From contig NZ_MCAS01000004.1 in assembly GCF_003610895.1 (NCBI RefSeq), forward strand, positions 186,001 through 250,000: a stretch of DNA of 64,000 nucleotides, written 5' to 3'. Positions 1 through 7,954 of this stretch are shown piece by piece. How positions within the stretch are numbered: position 1 is the first letter of the stretch; the number at the start of each line of letters is the position of its first letter. The DNA comes from Paraburkholderia fungorum. Lineage in GTDB: Bacteria > Pseudomonadota > Gammaproteobacteria > Burkholderiales > Burkholderiaceae. The translations under genes and the position numbers were made by a program. The notes below the pieces were generated by a model. It worked only from the letters and a program-made list of their open reading frames with translations, did not search any database and was not told the origin of the DNA.

Positions 1-140
1 GCCGCGACCTGTTTCTCGCCGATCTGGGCGCGCATGAGGCGCGTATTCATGGCGACATCGCCGCTGATTTCGATGAATCGGTTTACGCACAGCGTGTGTG
101 GCAGCGTGTTTCGCAACGTGACAAGGCGGACGTCGCCTGA
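1..140 (+). CDS. 3' end of an unidentified protein (partial)
   Basis: An open frame enters from the left edge (first full codon at base 3) and stops with TGA at 138-140, leaving 45 C-terminal residues that begin RDLFLADLGAHEARIHGDI. The alternative frame starting at 34 has no ribosome site and runs into the next gene, so I reject it. The fragment is hydrophilic, with no membrane segment or motif I can assign. It ends 57 bases before the ABC permease, on the same strand, so it may be the first gene of the importer operon and could be the enzyme acting on the imported compound. Function unknown. Confidence 0.5.
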   Translation, partial: RDLFLADLGAHEARIHGDIAADFDESVYAQRVWQRVSQRDKADVA

Positions 141-197
141 GGCGAGTCAGGGGAACGCGGTCACATTAGCTCAACAAGGCAGGAGGCTGGAACCGTC

Positions 198-1259
198 ATG
201 TCCACTCAGTTCGAATCGATCGCGACGCGCGCTTCGGCCATCAGTGCGGAAGAGCCGGGCGACGTCGGCCGCGTCGCGGCACAGCGCGCAATTTCACGCA
301 GCATCTGGATTGCCGGCCTTGCGGCGCTGGCGTGGCTCGGCAGCGCCGCGCTGACCGAATGGTGGCCGAGTGCGGACGACTGGCCGTACACGAAGGAATT
401 CATCGCGCTCAAGCTGGTGCTCGCGGGGCTCGCTGCGGCGACGGCTGTCGCCGGATGGCGCAATCCGTCCGGCGAGGCGAGGCCACTCACACGTAGCCGC
501 GCGTGGCTCGCGGCCATGCCGTGGCTGCTCGCGCTGGCACTCGGCGTGAGCGTGTGGGAAGCCGTCACTGCGCAACTGGAGTGGCTGCCGCGGCCCTTCT
601 TCGCGCCGCCGCAAGCGCTGATCGGCGTCTATGCCGAAGACTACCCACGGCTCGGTTCGAGCGTCGTGCATTCGTTTGGACTACTCGCTTACGGCTACGT
701 GTTGGGTGCGGCTGCCGGGTTCGTGACGGGCGTGAGCATTGGCTGGTCGCAAGCAGTCAGCTACTGGGTTCATCCGGTGCTGCGTCTGATCGGGCCGCTT
801 CCGGCTACCGCGTGGCTGCCGCTGGCGTTCTTCTTCTTTCCGTCGAGCTTTAGCGCCAGTGTGTTCCTGATCGCGCTGGCGACCGCCTTTCCGGTTACGG
901 TACTGACCTGGTCCGGTGTGGCCGGCGTCAACCCGGCCTATTACGACATCGCGCGCACGCTCGGCGCGCGCCCGTCCTTTCTGATTCTGCGTGTCGCGAT
1001 TCCGGCGGCGCTGCCGTCGGTGTTTGTCGGCCTGTTCATGGGGCTTGGCGCATCGTTCTCGGTCCTGATCGTCGCGGAAATGATGGGCGTGAAAGCGGGA
1101 CTCGGCTGGTATCTGCAATGGGCCCAGGGCTGGGCGGCCTATTCGAATATGTATGCCGCGCTGCTTGTGATGGCGCTCATGTGCTCGGGTCTGATCACGT
1201 TGCTGTTCCGCCTGCGTGACCGCTTGCTCGCCTGGCAAAAAGGATTGCTCAAATGGTAG
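198..1259 (+). CDS. ABC importer permease, nitrate/sulfonate/taurine type
   Basis: Inner-membrane permease of a binding-protein-dependent importer (SsuC/TauC/NrtB family), 353 residues. The usual permease core covers about residues 110-340 and contains the cytoplasmic EAA-type loop (YYDIARTLGARPSFLILRV, about residues 246-264) that contacts the ATPase. The ATG at 198 follows AGGAGG at 181-186. An N-terminal extension of about 100 residues with two further hydrophobic stretches (about residues 36-50 and 68-85) is unusual, as family members are commonly near 250-290 residues. The stop overlaps the ATPase start by 7 bases, indicating translational coupling. The substrate is not evident; the sulfite dehydrogenase genes downstream favour an organosulfur compound. 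Confidence 0.88.
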   Translation: MSTQFESIATRASAISAEEPGDVGRVAAQRAISRSIWIAGLAALAWLGSAALTEWWPSADDWPYTKEFIALKLVLAGLAAATAVAGWRNPSGEARPLTRSRAWLAAMPWLLALALGVSVWEAVTAQLEWLPRPFFAPPQALIGVYAEDYPRLGSSVVHSFGLLAYGYVLGAAAGFVTGVSIGWSQAVSYWVHPVLRLIGPLPATAWLPLAFFFFPSSFSASVFLIALATAFPVTVLTWSGVAGVNPAYYDIARTLGARPSFLILRVAIPAALPSVFVGLFMGLGASFSVLIVAEMMGVKAGLGWYLQWAQGWAAYSNMYAALLVMALMCSGLITLLFRLRDRLLAWQKGLLKW

Positions 1260-2083
1260 CCGTACCCGAAGCACTGAATCAGACCGCTGCCGTCGCGCCG
1301 GCTCGCGATGGCGCGCGCATCGACGTGCGTCATGTCAGCCATCAGTTCGCGCTGCGCGGCGCCGCCTTGCCGGTGTTGCAGGACGTCAGCTTTACAGTCG
1401 AGCCGGGCGAGTTCGTCGCGCTGCTGGGTCCGAGCGGCTGTGGGAAGTCCACCTTGCTGCGTCTCGTGGCGGGACTCGATGCGCCGACGCAAGGCAGCGT
1501 GCAGGCGGACGGCGCCGCGATCACGGGCCCCGATCCGTCGCGCGTGGTGGTATTCCAGGACCCGACCTTGTACCCGTGGCGCACGGTGCGTGGCAACGTC
1601 GGCGTCGGTCCGCAGGCGCAGCGCAAAGGCTTAGCGCGGCGCCACGCTGCGCAGGAAGATCGGGCGCTGCAGCGGATCGAGGCCGCGCTGGAGCTGGTCG
1701 GTCTTAGTGAGTTTGCCGAAGCGTTTCCGCATCAATTGTCGGGCGGCATGGCGCAGCGGGTGGCGCTGGCTCGCGCGCTCGTCAACGATCCGGCGCTGCT
1801 GGTGCTGGACGAGCCGTTCGGCAAGCTCGACTCGCTGACGCGCATCCGCATGCAGGGCGAACTGGCGCGGCTTTGGCGGGACGCCCGTTTTTCCGTGCTG
1901 CTGGTGACGCACGACGTCGAAGAGGCGCTCCTGCTCGCGAGGCGCGTGATCGTGTTCAGTGAACGGCCCGCTCGCGTGGTCGCCGAAGTGCGTAACGACG
2001 CGCCGTATCCCCGCCATCGCGACGATCCGAAACTGGTGGCGCTGCGCCGTGAGGTGCTCGCCCAGCTCGGACTCGAAACCTGA
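1253..2083 (+). CDS. ABC importer ATPase subunit
   Basis: Cytoplasmic ATPase (276 residues) that powers the neighbouring permease; SsuB/TauB/NrtD type. Visible motifs: Walker A GPSGCGKST (59-67), Q-loop glutamine at 102, signature LSGGM (162-166), Walker B ending LLVLDEP (182-188), D-loop just after, and the switch histidine at 220. All catalytic positions are intact. It begins inside the permease stop region (ATG at 1253) and is followed 41 bases later by the binding-protein gene, so the three form one transport operon. There is no extra C-terminal regulatory domain. Confidence 0.93.
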   Translation: MVAVPEALNQTAAVAPARDGARIDVRHVSHQFALRGAALPVLQDVSFTVEPGEFVALLGPSGCGKSTLLRLVAGLDAPTQGSVQADGAAITGPDPSRVVVFQDPTLYPWRTVRGNVGVGPQAQRKGLARRHAAQEDRALQRIEAALELVGLSEFAEAFPHQLSGGMAQRVALARALVNDPALLVLDEPFGKLDSLTRIRMQGELARLWRDARFSVLLVTHDVEEALLLARRVIVFSERPARVVAEVRNDAPYPRHRDDPKLVALRREVLAQLGLET

Positions 2084-2124
2084 ACGCGTCGAATAATCCA
2101 TAACGATCTGAGGAAGCGTCAAGC

Positions 2125-3165
2125 ATGAATCCCTACGATGAATCGCCGCTGAGCGCGAGCCGCCGCGCGTGGTTGCGCAAGACGGCGTGGACCGCGGGTG
2201 CCGCGGCGCTCGGCGGTGCATGGCTGGGTGTGTCGGGCTCGTTAGCCGTTGCCCAAACGCCGCAGGCTGGTCTCAAACCGCTCAAGCTTTCCTGGAACGC
2301 AGGCGCGATCTGTACCGCGCCGGTGGCCGTGGCGGTGAAGCAGGGCTTTTTCGAGCGGCATGGTTTGCAGGTGGAACTCGTGAATTTTTCGGGCTCGACG
2401 GACCAGTTGCTTGAAGCAATCGCGACAGGCAAGTCCGATGCCGGCGTCGGCATGGCGCTACGCTGGATCAAACCGCTGGAGCAGGGCTTCGATGTGAAAC
2501 TGACTGCCGGGATTCACGGCGGGTGCATGCGTTTGCTGGCCACGCGCGCGTCGGGCATCGTCGACGTGGCGGGGCTGAAAGGCCGCACGATTGGCGTGAG
2601 CGACATGGCGAGTCCCACCAGGAATTTCTTCGCCATCGTGCTGAAGAAGATCGGTGTCGATCCGGAACGCGATGTGAACTGGCGTCAGTATCCGGCGAAT
2701 CTGCTGGGCGAGGCGCTGAAGAAAGGCGAAGTGCAGGCGATCGCGGACGGCGACCCGAACATCTGGACGATCCGCGAATCCGATCGCCTGATCGAAGTGT
2801 CGAACAATCTGTGCGGCGAGTATCAGAACCGCTCGTGCTGCGTGCTCGGCGTGCGCGGTTCGCTGGTGCGAAAGGATCGCGCGACTGCACAGTCGTTGAC
2901 ACAGGCGTTGCTCGAAGCAACCGAATGGACTGCCAATCATCCGGCCGATGCGGCGGCGATTTTCTCGGTCTATACGCCCTCGGCCGACGTGGGCCAATTG
3001 ACGGCAATGCTCAAGAGCCATACCGATCGCCATCATCCGGTCGGCGACGCGTTCAGGAAGGAAATCTCGCTTTATGCCGACGACCTGAAGGCGGTGGGCG
3101 TGCTCAATAGCAGCACCGATTCCAATCGTCTGGCGGATCGGGTGTTCTCGAACGTGCTGGCTTGA
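2125..3165 (+). CDS. ABC importer substrate-binding protein, Tat-like signal
   Basis: Periplasmic binding protein of the NMT1/SsuA family, 346 residues. The N-terminus holds a twin-arginine-like motif, SRRAWLRK (about residues 11-18), followed by an Ala/Gly-rich hydrophobic stretch and a probable cleavage site after LAVAQ, so export as a folded protein through Tat is likely, though Sec cannot be excluded. The mature part has the family pattern: a basic ligand-entry segment near KLSWNAGAICTAPVAVAVK and the GRTIGVSDM hinge region. It completes the permease-ATPase-binding protein set and is probably co-transcribed with it. Ligand unknown; the downstream sulfite dehydrogenase suggests a sulfonate or sulfate ester. 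Confidence 0.88.
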   Translation: MNPYDESPLSASRRAWLRKTAWTAGAAALGGAWLGVSGSLAVAQTPQAGLKPLKLSWNAGAICTAPVAVAVKQGFFERHGLQVELVNFSGSTDQLLEAIATGKSDAGVGMALRWIKPLEQGFDVKLTAGIHGGCMRLLATRASGIVDVAGLKGRTIGVSDMASPTRNFFAIVLKKIGVDPERDVNWRQYPANLLGEALKKGEVQAIADGDPNIWTIRESDRLIEVSNNLCGEYQNRSCCVLGVRGSLVRKDRATAQSLTQALLEATEWTANHPADAAAIFSVYTPSADVGQLTAMLKSHTDRHHPVGDAFRKEISLYADDLKAVGVLNSSTDSNRLADRVFSNVLA

Positions 3166-3284
3166 CGGCGGCGGCCCATAGCCGACTGATATGCGGTCTG
3201 CGTCGATCGATAGTCGAATTTATCGTTTGGCCGTGACAACTGGCATCGGTAGGCTAGTCGGCTTGCCCACGATGCGCCGTCGCC

Positions 3285-4550
3285 ATGATGAACCCGCCTA
3301 ACGCTCCGCCGTCGCGCGGCCGCCGCCGACTCCTGGGCCGCCTGGCGGCCGGCGGTCTGGTTGTTTCCCACGCCGCGGCCGCAAGTGAACTGCTCAAGCC
3401 GCTTGCAGTCGCGCAATCGAGCCGCGTGCCCGGCGCGCCCGTTCTCGAGCATCCCTACGGTGTGCCCTCACCGTATGAGGCGAATGTCGTGCGGCGCAGT
3501 GCGCGCGCATGGCCGCTACCGGGCGCGGCTTCGTCGATGACGCCGCTCGCCGATCTGCACGGCACGCTCACCCCCAACGGTCTGGTCTACGAACGACATC
3601 ATGGCGGTGTGCCGGATATCGATCCCGATCAGCATCGGCTGGCCATTCATGGCCTCGTGCGCATGCCTAAACTGTTCACGATGGACGACCTGCTGCGCCT
3701 GCCGTCCGAGTCGCGGATTCATTTTCTCGAGTGCTCGGGTAACACCGGCAACGAATGGAATGGCCCGAGCGGCATGCCTGTGCAACTCACGCATGGTCTG
3801 CTGTCGTGCTGCGAATGGACCGGCGTGCGGTTGTCGACTCTGCTGGAAGAGGTGGGCGGTCTGTCGAATCCAACCGATCCGGCGAGCGCCTGGTTGCTGG
3901 CGGAAGGCGCGGACGCCGCCGTGATGACGCGCAGCTTGCCGCTCGAACGGATACTCGAGCGCGCACTGGTCGTCTACGCGCAGAACGGCGAGCGCCTGCG
4001 TCCCGAGAACGGTTATCCGTTGCGTCTGATCGTTCCCGGCTTCGAGGGCAATACGAACGTCAAGTGGCTGCGCCGGCTGAAGGTGGTCGATGCGCCCTTG
4101 CAAACGCGTGAGGAAACCTCGAAGTACACCAGCCTGCTCGCGAACGGCACCGCGCGTCAGTTTGCGTTCGAGATGGACGCGAAGTCGGTGATCACGCGGC
4201 CCTCGCCGGGGCATCGCCTCACCACGCACGGCTATTACCCGATCACCGGTCTGGCGTGGTCCGGACGCGGGACGATCCGTAAAGTGGAAGTGTCGACCGA
4301 CGGCGGAGCGACCTGGCGTCTCGCGCGGCTGGACGGCGCCATCCACGATCGCGCGCTCACACGCTTTCAGGCGGACTGGCGCTGGGATGGCGGCGCGAGC
4401 GCGATTCTCTCGCGCGCCACCGATTCGACTGGCTACGTGCAGCCCACGCGTGCCGAACTCGTTGCCGCGCGCGGCCTGAATTCGCAGTACCACTACAACG
4501 CGATCCAGCAGTGGCGCGTCGATGCAAGCGGCGAGGTGCGCAATGCGTGA
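3285..4550 (+). CDS. SoxC/SorA-like periplasmic sulfite dehydrogenase, molybdenum subunit
   Basis: Molybdopterin oxidoreductase of the sulfite oxidase family, 421 residues. A Tat signal is clear: RGRRRLLGRL at residues 11-20, then an Ala/Gly-rich core ending near AVAQS, fitting export of a cofactor-loaded enzyme. The Mo-ligating cysteine lies in HFLECSGN (Cys150). The C-terminal half carries the Mo-co dimerisation-type domain (about 290-400). It would oxidise sulfite to sulfate and pass electrons to the cytochrome c encoded next, whose start overlaps this stop (ATGCGTGA at 4543-4550). Placement behind a sulfonate-type importer suggests removal of sulfite released from imported organosulfur compounds. 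Members acting on sulfoxides exist, so the substrate is inferred from family and context. Confidence 0.85.
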   Translation: MMNPPNAPPSRGRRRLLGRLAAGGLVVSHAAAASELLKPLAVAQSSRVPGAPVLEHPYGVPSPYEANVVRRSARAWPLPGAASSMTPLADLHGTLTPNGLVYERHHGGVPDIDPDQHRLAIHGLVRMPKLFTMDDLLRLPSESRIHFLECSGNTGNEWNGPSGMPVQLTHGLLSCCEWTGVRLSTLLEEVGGLSNPTDPASAWLLAEGADAAVMTRSLPLERILERALVVYAQNGERLRPENGYPLRLIVPGFEGNTNVKWLRRLKVVDAPLQTREETSKYTSLLANGTARQFAFEMDAKSVITRPSPGHRLTTHGYYPITGLAWSGRGTIRKVEVSTDGGATWRLARLDGAIHDRALTRFQADWRWDGGASAILSRATDSTGYVQPTRAELVAARGLNSQYHYNAIQQWRVDASGEVRNA

Positions 4551-5151
4551 GGGCCGCCGTTCGATACACACGCCGCCGCGAACGGCACGGGCCGCGCTGC
4601 TCGTGCTGCTGTCGCCGCTGGCGCTCGTGGTGCTCTCGGTGCTGGCATCGTGTTCTTCCATTGCGCCGGGCGAGCAAAGCGCGGGGGCAGGTCACGAGAT
4701 CGGCACACCGCTGACCGCGCAAGACCTCGCCGCCTGGAACATCGACGTCGCGCCGGATGGCCGCGGCTTGCCTGCGGGCAGCGGCGACGTCGCCACCGGC
4801 GCGCATGTGTTTGCCGCAAAATGCGCGGCATGCCACGGCGCCCAGGGCGAGGGCGGTCTCGGCGATCAGTTGATAGGCGGGCAGGGCACGCTGATGAGCG
4901 CGAAGCCGAAGCGCACCGTGGGCAGCTACTGGCCCTACGCGACGACCCTGTTCGATTACATTCGCCGCGCGATGCCGTACAACGCGCCCGAATCGCTTTC
5001 CGCCGACGAGGTCTACGCGCTCAGCGCATTCCTGCTCAACCGGAACGGCATCGTGCCGGCGGATACGCGGCTCGACGCGGCGTCGCTGCCGCGCGTGGCG
5101 ATGCCCAATCGTGACGGCTTCGTGGCCGATCCGCGGCCGGGACGCTTATGA
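4543..5151 (+). CDS. Lipoprotein cytochrome c partner of the sulfite dehydrogenase
   Basis: Single-heme cytochrome c of 202 residues. A start at 4522 is possible, but the ATG at 4543 sits 5 bases after GAGGT (4533-4537) and overlaps the upstream stop. It gives a basic N-terminus, a hydrophobic stretch and a lipobox LASC with Cys37, so the protein is probably anchored in a membrane by lipid. The heme site is CAACH (94-98), and AMPYNAPESLS is a likely sixth-ligand (Met) region. It resembles the cytochrome part of SoxD rather than the full two-domain protein, and is longer than the small SorB subunits. It should take electrons from the molybdenum subunit and hand them to the respiratory chain. 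Confidence 0.82.
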   Translation: MREGRRSIHTPPRTARAALLVLLSPLALVVLSVLASCSSIAPGEQSAGAGHEIGTPLTAQDLAAWNIDVAPDGRGLPAGSGDVATGAHVFAAKCAACHGAQGEGGLGDQLIGGQGTLMSAKPKRTVGSYWPYATTLFDYIRRAMPYNAPESLSADEVYALSAFLLNRNGIVPADTRLDAASLPRVAMPNRDGFVADPRPGRL

Positions 5152-5225
5152 GGTACTTGGGTTGACCGGACGATCCAGGCTTCGTTGCCGAAGCGTCGCC
5201 AACCCGGCATTGCCGGCTCGGGCGG

Positions 5226-5242
5226 GCGCCTCAGCGAGGCGC
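5226..5242. terminator. Short hairpin between convergent genes
   Basis: A perfect 7-bp stem, GCGCCTC/GAGGCGC with loop AGC, lies directly against the acyltransferase stop and 75 bases after the cytochrome stop. There is no U-tract on either side, so it is a weak terminator candidate only. Confidence 0.3.
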
Positions 5243-5243
5243 T

Positions 5244-6392
5244 TCAAGCCACCGGGGCAGCCGGTGCATTCGGCGTGTATTTCCGTAGCCGCTGCGACAG
5301 CAGATGCGAAGGTTTTTCGATCATCCGGTAGAACGCATAGCTGATAGCGAACGCCAGCGTCACCTGCACGAACCACGCGAAGCGGGATGTGTCGTCGAAG
5401 CCGGTTATTTCCAGCAGGGCCAAGGCCATCTTGTGGCAAAGATAGAGGCTATAAGACCATGCGCCGAACGCGGCCAGTCTGGGCCATGCGCCGCCTTTGG
5501 ACGGCGTGGCGGTTTCCGCCGCGATCCAGACTGCCGCGAGGAACTGAAATAGCGGTAGCGTGATATCGGGCGTAATCAACGGCACGATGGCCGGTTTGAG
5601 ATTCGATTCGGACAGCAAAATCATAATGGCCGCACCGGCCGCGACCACCACCACTCGCAGCGCAAGCAGATGGTTTGCCAGGTAGCGCGTGCTGCGCTCA
5701 AGGCCGCGCTGGATCATCAGCGTGAGTGGCGAATAGGCGCCACGAACCTGGAATTGCTCCGCGTTGCGCTGGGTCTCCGCGATCAGGCAGCCGAAAATCC
5801 ATCCGGCCGCATACAGCAAAGCCGTACCAGGCACGCCATACGTCTCGATGACGCAGCCGTGGCAGACCGGGTGCCCAAGCAGACGAACCACGGCCACCAT
5901 CACGCCCGCCGCAAGCGCGCAGCCGACGATCATTTCGCCGATGTAGCGAAAGCGGGCGCGCAGAAGCGGATAAGCGGCGTAATACACCATCTCGCAGTAA
6001 AGCGACCACAGCACGGATTCCAGATAGTTTTGCCCCGTCGGCAAAGGTTGCACGAGGCATAGCAGGATGACCAGCGGCAAGCCGATGCGGATGAATCTGG
6101 ACGCGTAATAGTTGATCGGCTTGAGCGTCACATCCTTTTGATATGCGTTGTGGATGCAGTAGCCGGAAATGACAAAGAAGACGATGACGGCGGCGGGGCC
6201 CGCAAACAGCGCTGTCGAACCTGACCACAACGCGCCGCCGAGGAAGGCGAACTGATGGGGCAGCAGTTCCTTAAACGCGGGTGGCTTGAAGTGATACATC
6301 AGAACCCAGACGGCCGCCAGGAATCGGATGGCGTCGATCTTCAACGACTTGTTCGGATTTGCGGACGCTGACAGATTCAAGGTGATCGCCAT
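5244..6392 (-). CDS. Acyltransferase family 3 membrane protein
   Basis: Integral membrane acyltransferase (OafA/NodX/WbpC-like family), 382 residues with about ten hydrophobic segments. The N-terminal signature is KIDAIRFLAAVWVLMYHF (about 18-35), containing the R..H motif; a second typical element is FFVISGYCIHNAY (about 72-84). Members transfer acetyl or other acyl groups to cell-surface sugars, lipids or exported small molecules, so O-acylation of a surface glycan is the default guess. It stands alone, convergent with the cytochrome gene. Base composition looks lower in G+C than its neighbours (mid-50s % by eye), consistent with acquisition by transfer. Substrate unknown. Confidence 0.85.
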   Translation of the reverse strand: MAITLNLSASANPNKSLKIDAIRFLAAVWVLMYHFKPPAFKELLPHQFAFLGGALWSGSTALFAGPAAVIVFFVISGYCIHNAYQKDVTLKPINYYASRFIRIGLPLVILLCLVQPLPTGQNYLESVLWSLYCEMVYYAAYPLLRARFRYIGEMIVGCALAAGVMVAVVRLLGHPVCHGCVIETYGVPGTALLYAAGWIFGCLIAETQRNAEQFQVRGAYSPLTLMIQRGLERSTRYLANHLLALRVVVVAAGAAIMILLSESNLKPAIVPLITPDITLPLFQFLAAVWIAAETATPSKGGAWPRLAAFGAWSYSLYLCHKMALALLEITGFDDTSRFAWFVQVTLAFAISYAFYRMIEKPSHLLSQRLRKYTPNAPAAPVA

Positions 6393-6455
6393 TGTTTGCC
6401 CCTTCTGCTATTCAGGCTGCGGCGATCTTACCTCCGGGTTCGCTGACAAAAATAA

Positions 6456-6539
6456 CGATAAAAATCGAAAAAAATGGGGAAATTAATGGCGAAGCTAGCG
6501 GGGAAATTAATCGGGAAACGAATGGGAAAATCAAGGCCT
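6456..6539. repeat. 12-bp degenerate tandem repeat, about 7 units
   Basis: Seven consecutive 12-mers share the pattern AAATNAATSGGG; the clearest are AAATTAATGGCG (6480-6491), AAATTAATCGGG (6504-6515) and AAACGAATGGGA (6516-6527). Within the array, GGGGAAATTAAT occurs identically at 6476-6487 and 6500-6511. It lies between the divergent acyltransferase and DUF1801 genes, in a noticeably A-rich stretch. Confidence 0.75.
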
Positions 6540-6594
6540 GATTGGCGCGGGCAGATCGATGCTGGCACAATCGAAAGAGCAGGCCCTGTCTGAA

Positions 6595-6630
6595 CCGAAC
6601 CCGAACCCGAACCCGAACCCGAACCCGAAT
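6595..6630. repeat. Hexanucleotide repeat (CCGAAC), 6 units
   Basis: Five perfect CCGAAC units (6595-6624) plus CCGAAT. If translation began at the ATG at 6559 the repeat would encode an Asn-Pro run, but it more probably forms the leader of the gene starting at 6649. Its length makes it a candidate for length variation between isolates. Confidence 0.9.
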
Positions 6631-6648
6631 TCGAGGCGTGACGATCCA

Positions 6649-7080
6649 ATGAATCCATCAGAAACGATTGACCAGATGATCGCGGGAATCACGGATTGGC
6701 GTGGCCAAACCTTCGCCGCCATGCGTAAGGCCATTCTTGCGGCCGCCCCGGAGATCGTCGAGGAATGGAAGTGGATGGGAAGCCCCGTTTGGTCGCGCGA
6801 CGGCATGATCGCTGTCGCCAACGCCCACAAAGGAAAGGTAAAACTGACCTTCGCGCACGGAGCGAGCCTCCCGGACCCTGACAAGCTTTTCAACGCGGGT
6901 CTCGAAGGCAACGCGAGACGGGCGATCGATTTTTTCGAGGGGGACAAGATCAATGGGCCTGCGCTGAAGCGTCTGGTTCGCGCCGCGATTGAACACAATC
7001 AGACCAGATTGAAGAAGAACGTGAAGAAGAGCGCGCCGGCGAGTACGCGGGCGAAAGTCAGCAAAAGCAAAGACTCGTAA
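6649..7080 (+). CDS. DUF1801 (YdhG-like) domain protein
   Basis: Small soluble protein of 143 residues with the DUF1801 fold: an N-terminal helix (MNPSETIDQMIAGITDWRGQ), the central EEWKWMGSPVWSRDGMI strand region, and KLTFAHGASLPDP. The C-terminus is a lysine-rich tail (KKNVKKSAPASTRAKVSKSK). The ATG at 6649 starts exactly at the conserved domain; an in-frame ATG at 6559 would add 30 residues, mostly an Asn-Pro repeat, and is less likely but not excluded. Family members are widespread with no settled biochemical role, sometimes proposed as iron- or stress-related. It converges with the AraC gene downstream. Confidence 0.75.
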   Translation: MNPSETIDQMIAGITDWRGQTFAAMRKAILAAAPEIVEEWKWMGSPVWSRDGMIAVANAHKGKVKLTFAHGASLPDPDKLFNAGLEGNARRAIDFFEGDKINGPALKRLVRAAIEHNQTRLKKNVKKSAPASTRAKVSKSKDS

Positions 7081-7094
7081 GACGCCATCACGCC

Positions 7095-7925
7095 TCATCT
7101 GAAGTACTCGCTGGGCGCCACCCCTAGCACTTTGCGAAACATCGCCGTGAATGCGCTCGGGCTGTCGTAGCCGTGCTCAAGCGCGACATCGACCACCGAT
7201 GCGCCGGTTGCCAGCTGTGGAAGGCTCAGCAGGACCCGCGTGTGACGGCACCACGAACCATGCGTCATACCGGTTTCGCGCTGGAAGGCCCGGGCGAAGG
7301 TCCGCGGATTCATGTTGGCGCGGCGCGCCCAGCCTTGCAATGTCGCGTCGAGCGACGGCTGCGCAATCAGCTCAGCGCACAGTTCGACGAGCGCCGGATG
7401 ACGAGGCATCGGCACGTGCAGGAGGAGAGGGGCGGCCATGCAGATCTCGTCGAGGATCAGTTCCTGCACGCGCCGTTCCCGTTCACTGTGTCCGGCGGCC
7501 GGTCGAATACCGACGGCGGTCACGATCAGCTCGCGTAACAGCGCGCTCACCAGAATCACCCGGCAACTGTCCGGCAAGGCGTCGCGAGCGTCGGGTGCCG
7601 CATAGACCGTGCGGATCTGCACGTCGCTCGCAATTTCGATTTCATGGCGCACGTCGCCCGGCACCCACACCGCGCGCCCGGTCGGCACGATCCAGCTGCC
7701 GGCGGCCGAACGCACGATCATCACGCCGGAAATGGCGTAGATCAATTGGCCGCTGCTGTGCGCGTGGGGCGGGAATACCGTGCCTGCGGGCTGATCTGTG
7801 GCGAGCACGGTGACGGAGGCGACTTCAAGCGCTCTTTGGCTTTCGAAAAAACCGAAGCTGTCCATTTCGCGACGATGCATGGCAATTCTTCGAGAGATGA
7901 CCGGATCACCGGACTCTACCATCAT
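7095..7925 (-). CDS. AraC-family regulator with N-terminal cupin domain
   Basis: Transcription regulator of 276 residues. An N-terminal AraC-type cupin sensing domain (FPPHAHSSGQLIYAISG, about 51-67) is followed by a C-terminal double helix-turn-helix (about 180-276) with RRANMNPRTFARAFQRETG and the closing PSAFTAMFRKVLGVAPSEYF signature. The ATG at 7925 is preceded by GGAG at a good distance. It is divergent from the three-gene efflux operon and is the obvious candidate to control it in response to an efflux substrate. Members with this layout often act as local activators. Confidence 0.9.
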   Translation of the reverse strand: MMVESGDPVISRRIAMHRREMDSFGFFESQRALEVASVTVLATDQPAGTVFPPHAHSSGQLIYAISGVMIVRSAAGSWIVPTGRAVWVPGDVRHEIEIASDVQIRTVYAAPDARDALPDSCRVILVSALLRELIVTAVGIRPAAGHSERERRVQELILDEICMAAPLLLHVPMPRHPALVELCAELIAQPSLDATLQGWARRANMNPRTFARAFQRETGMTHGSWCRHTRVLLSLPQLATGASVVDVALEHGYDSPSAFTAMFRKVLGVAPSEYFR

Positions 7926-7954
7926 GCCTTCGACTCCACTGCCGAGCTTCTGTC

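Noticed and set aside
34..354. Open frame starting at 34
   Set aside because: It overlaps the clear permease start and the better partial frame ending at 140, and shows no family or ribosome site.
5244..7080. Genomic island
   Set aside because: Only two genes with somewhat lower G+C; no integrase, tRNA or direct repeats bordering them, so no island can be claimed.
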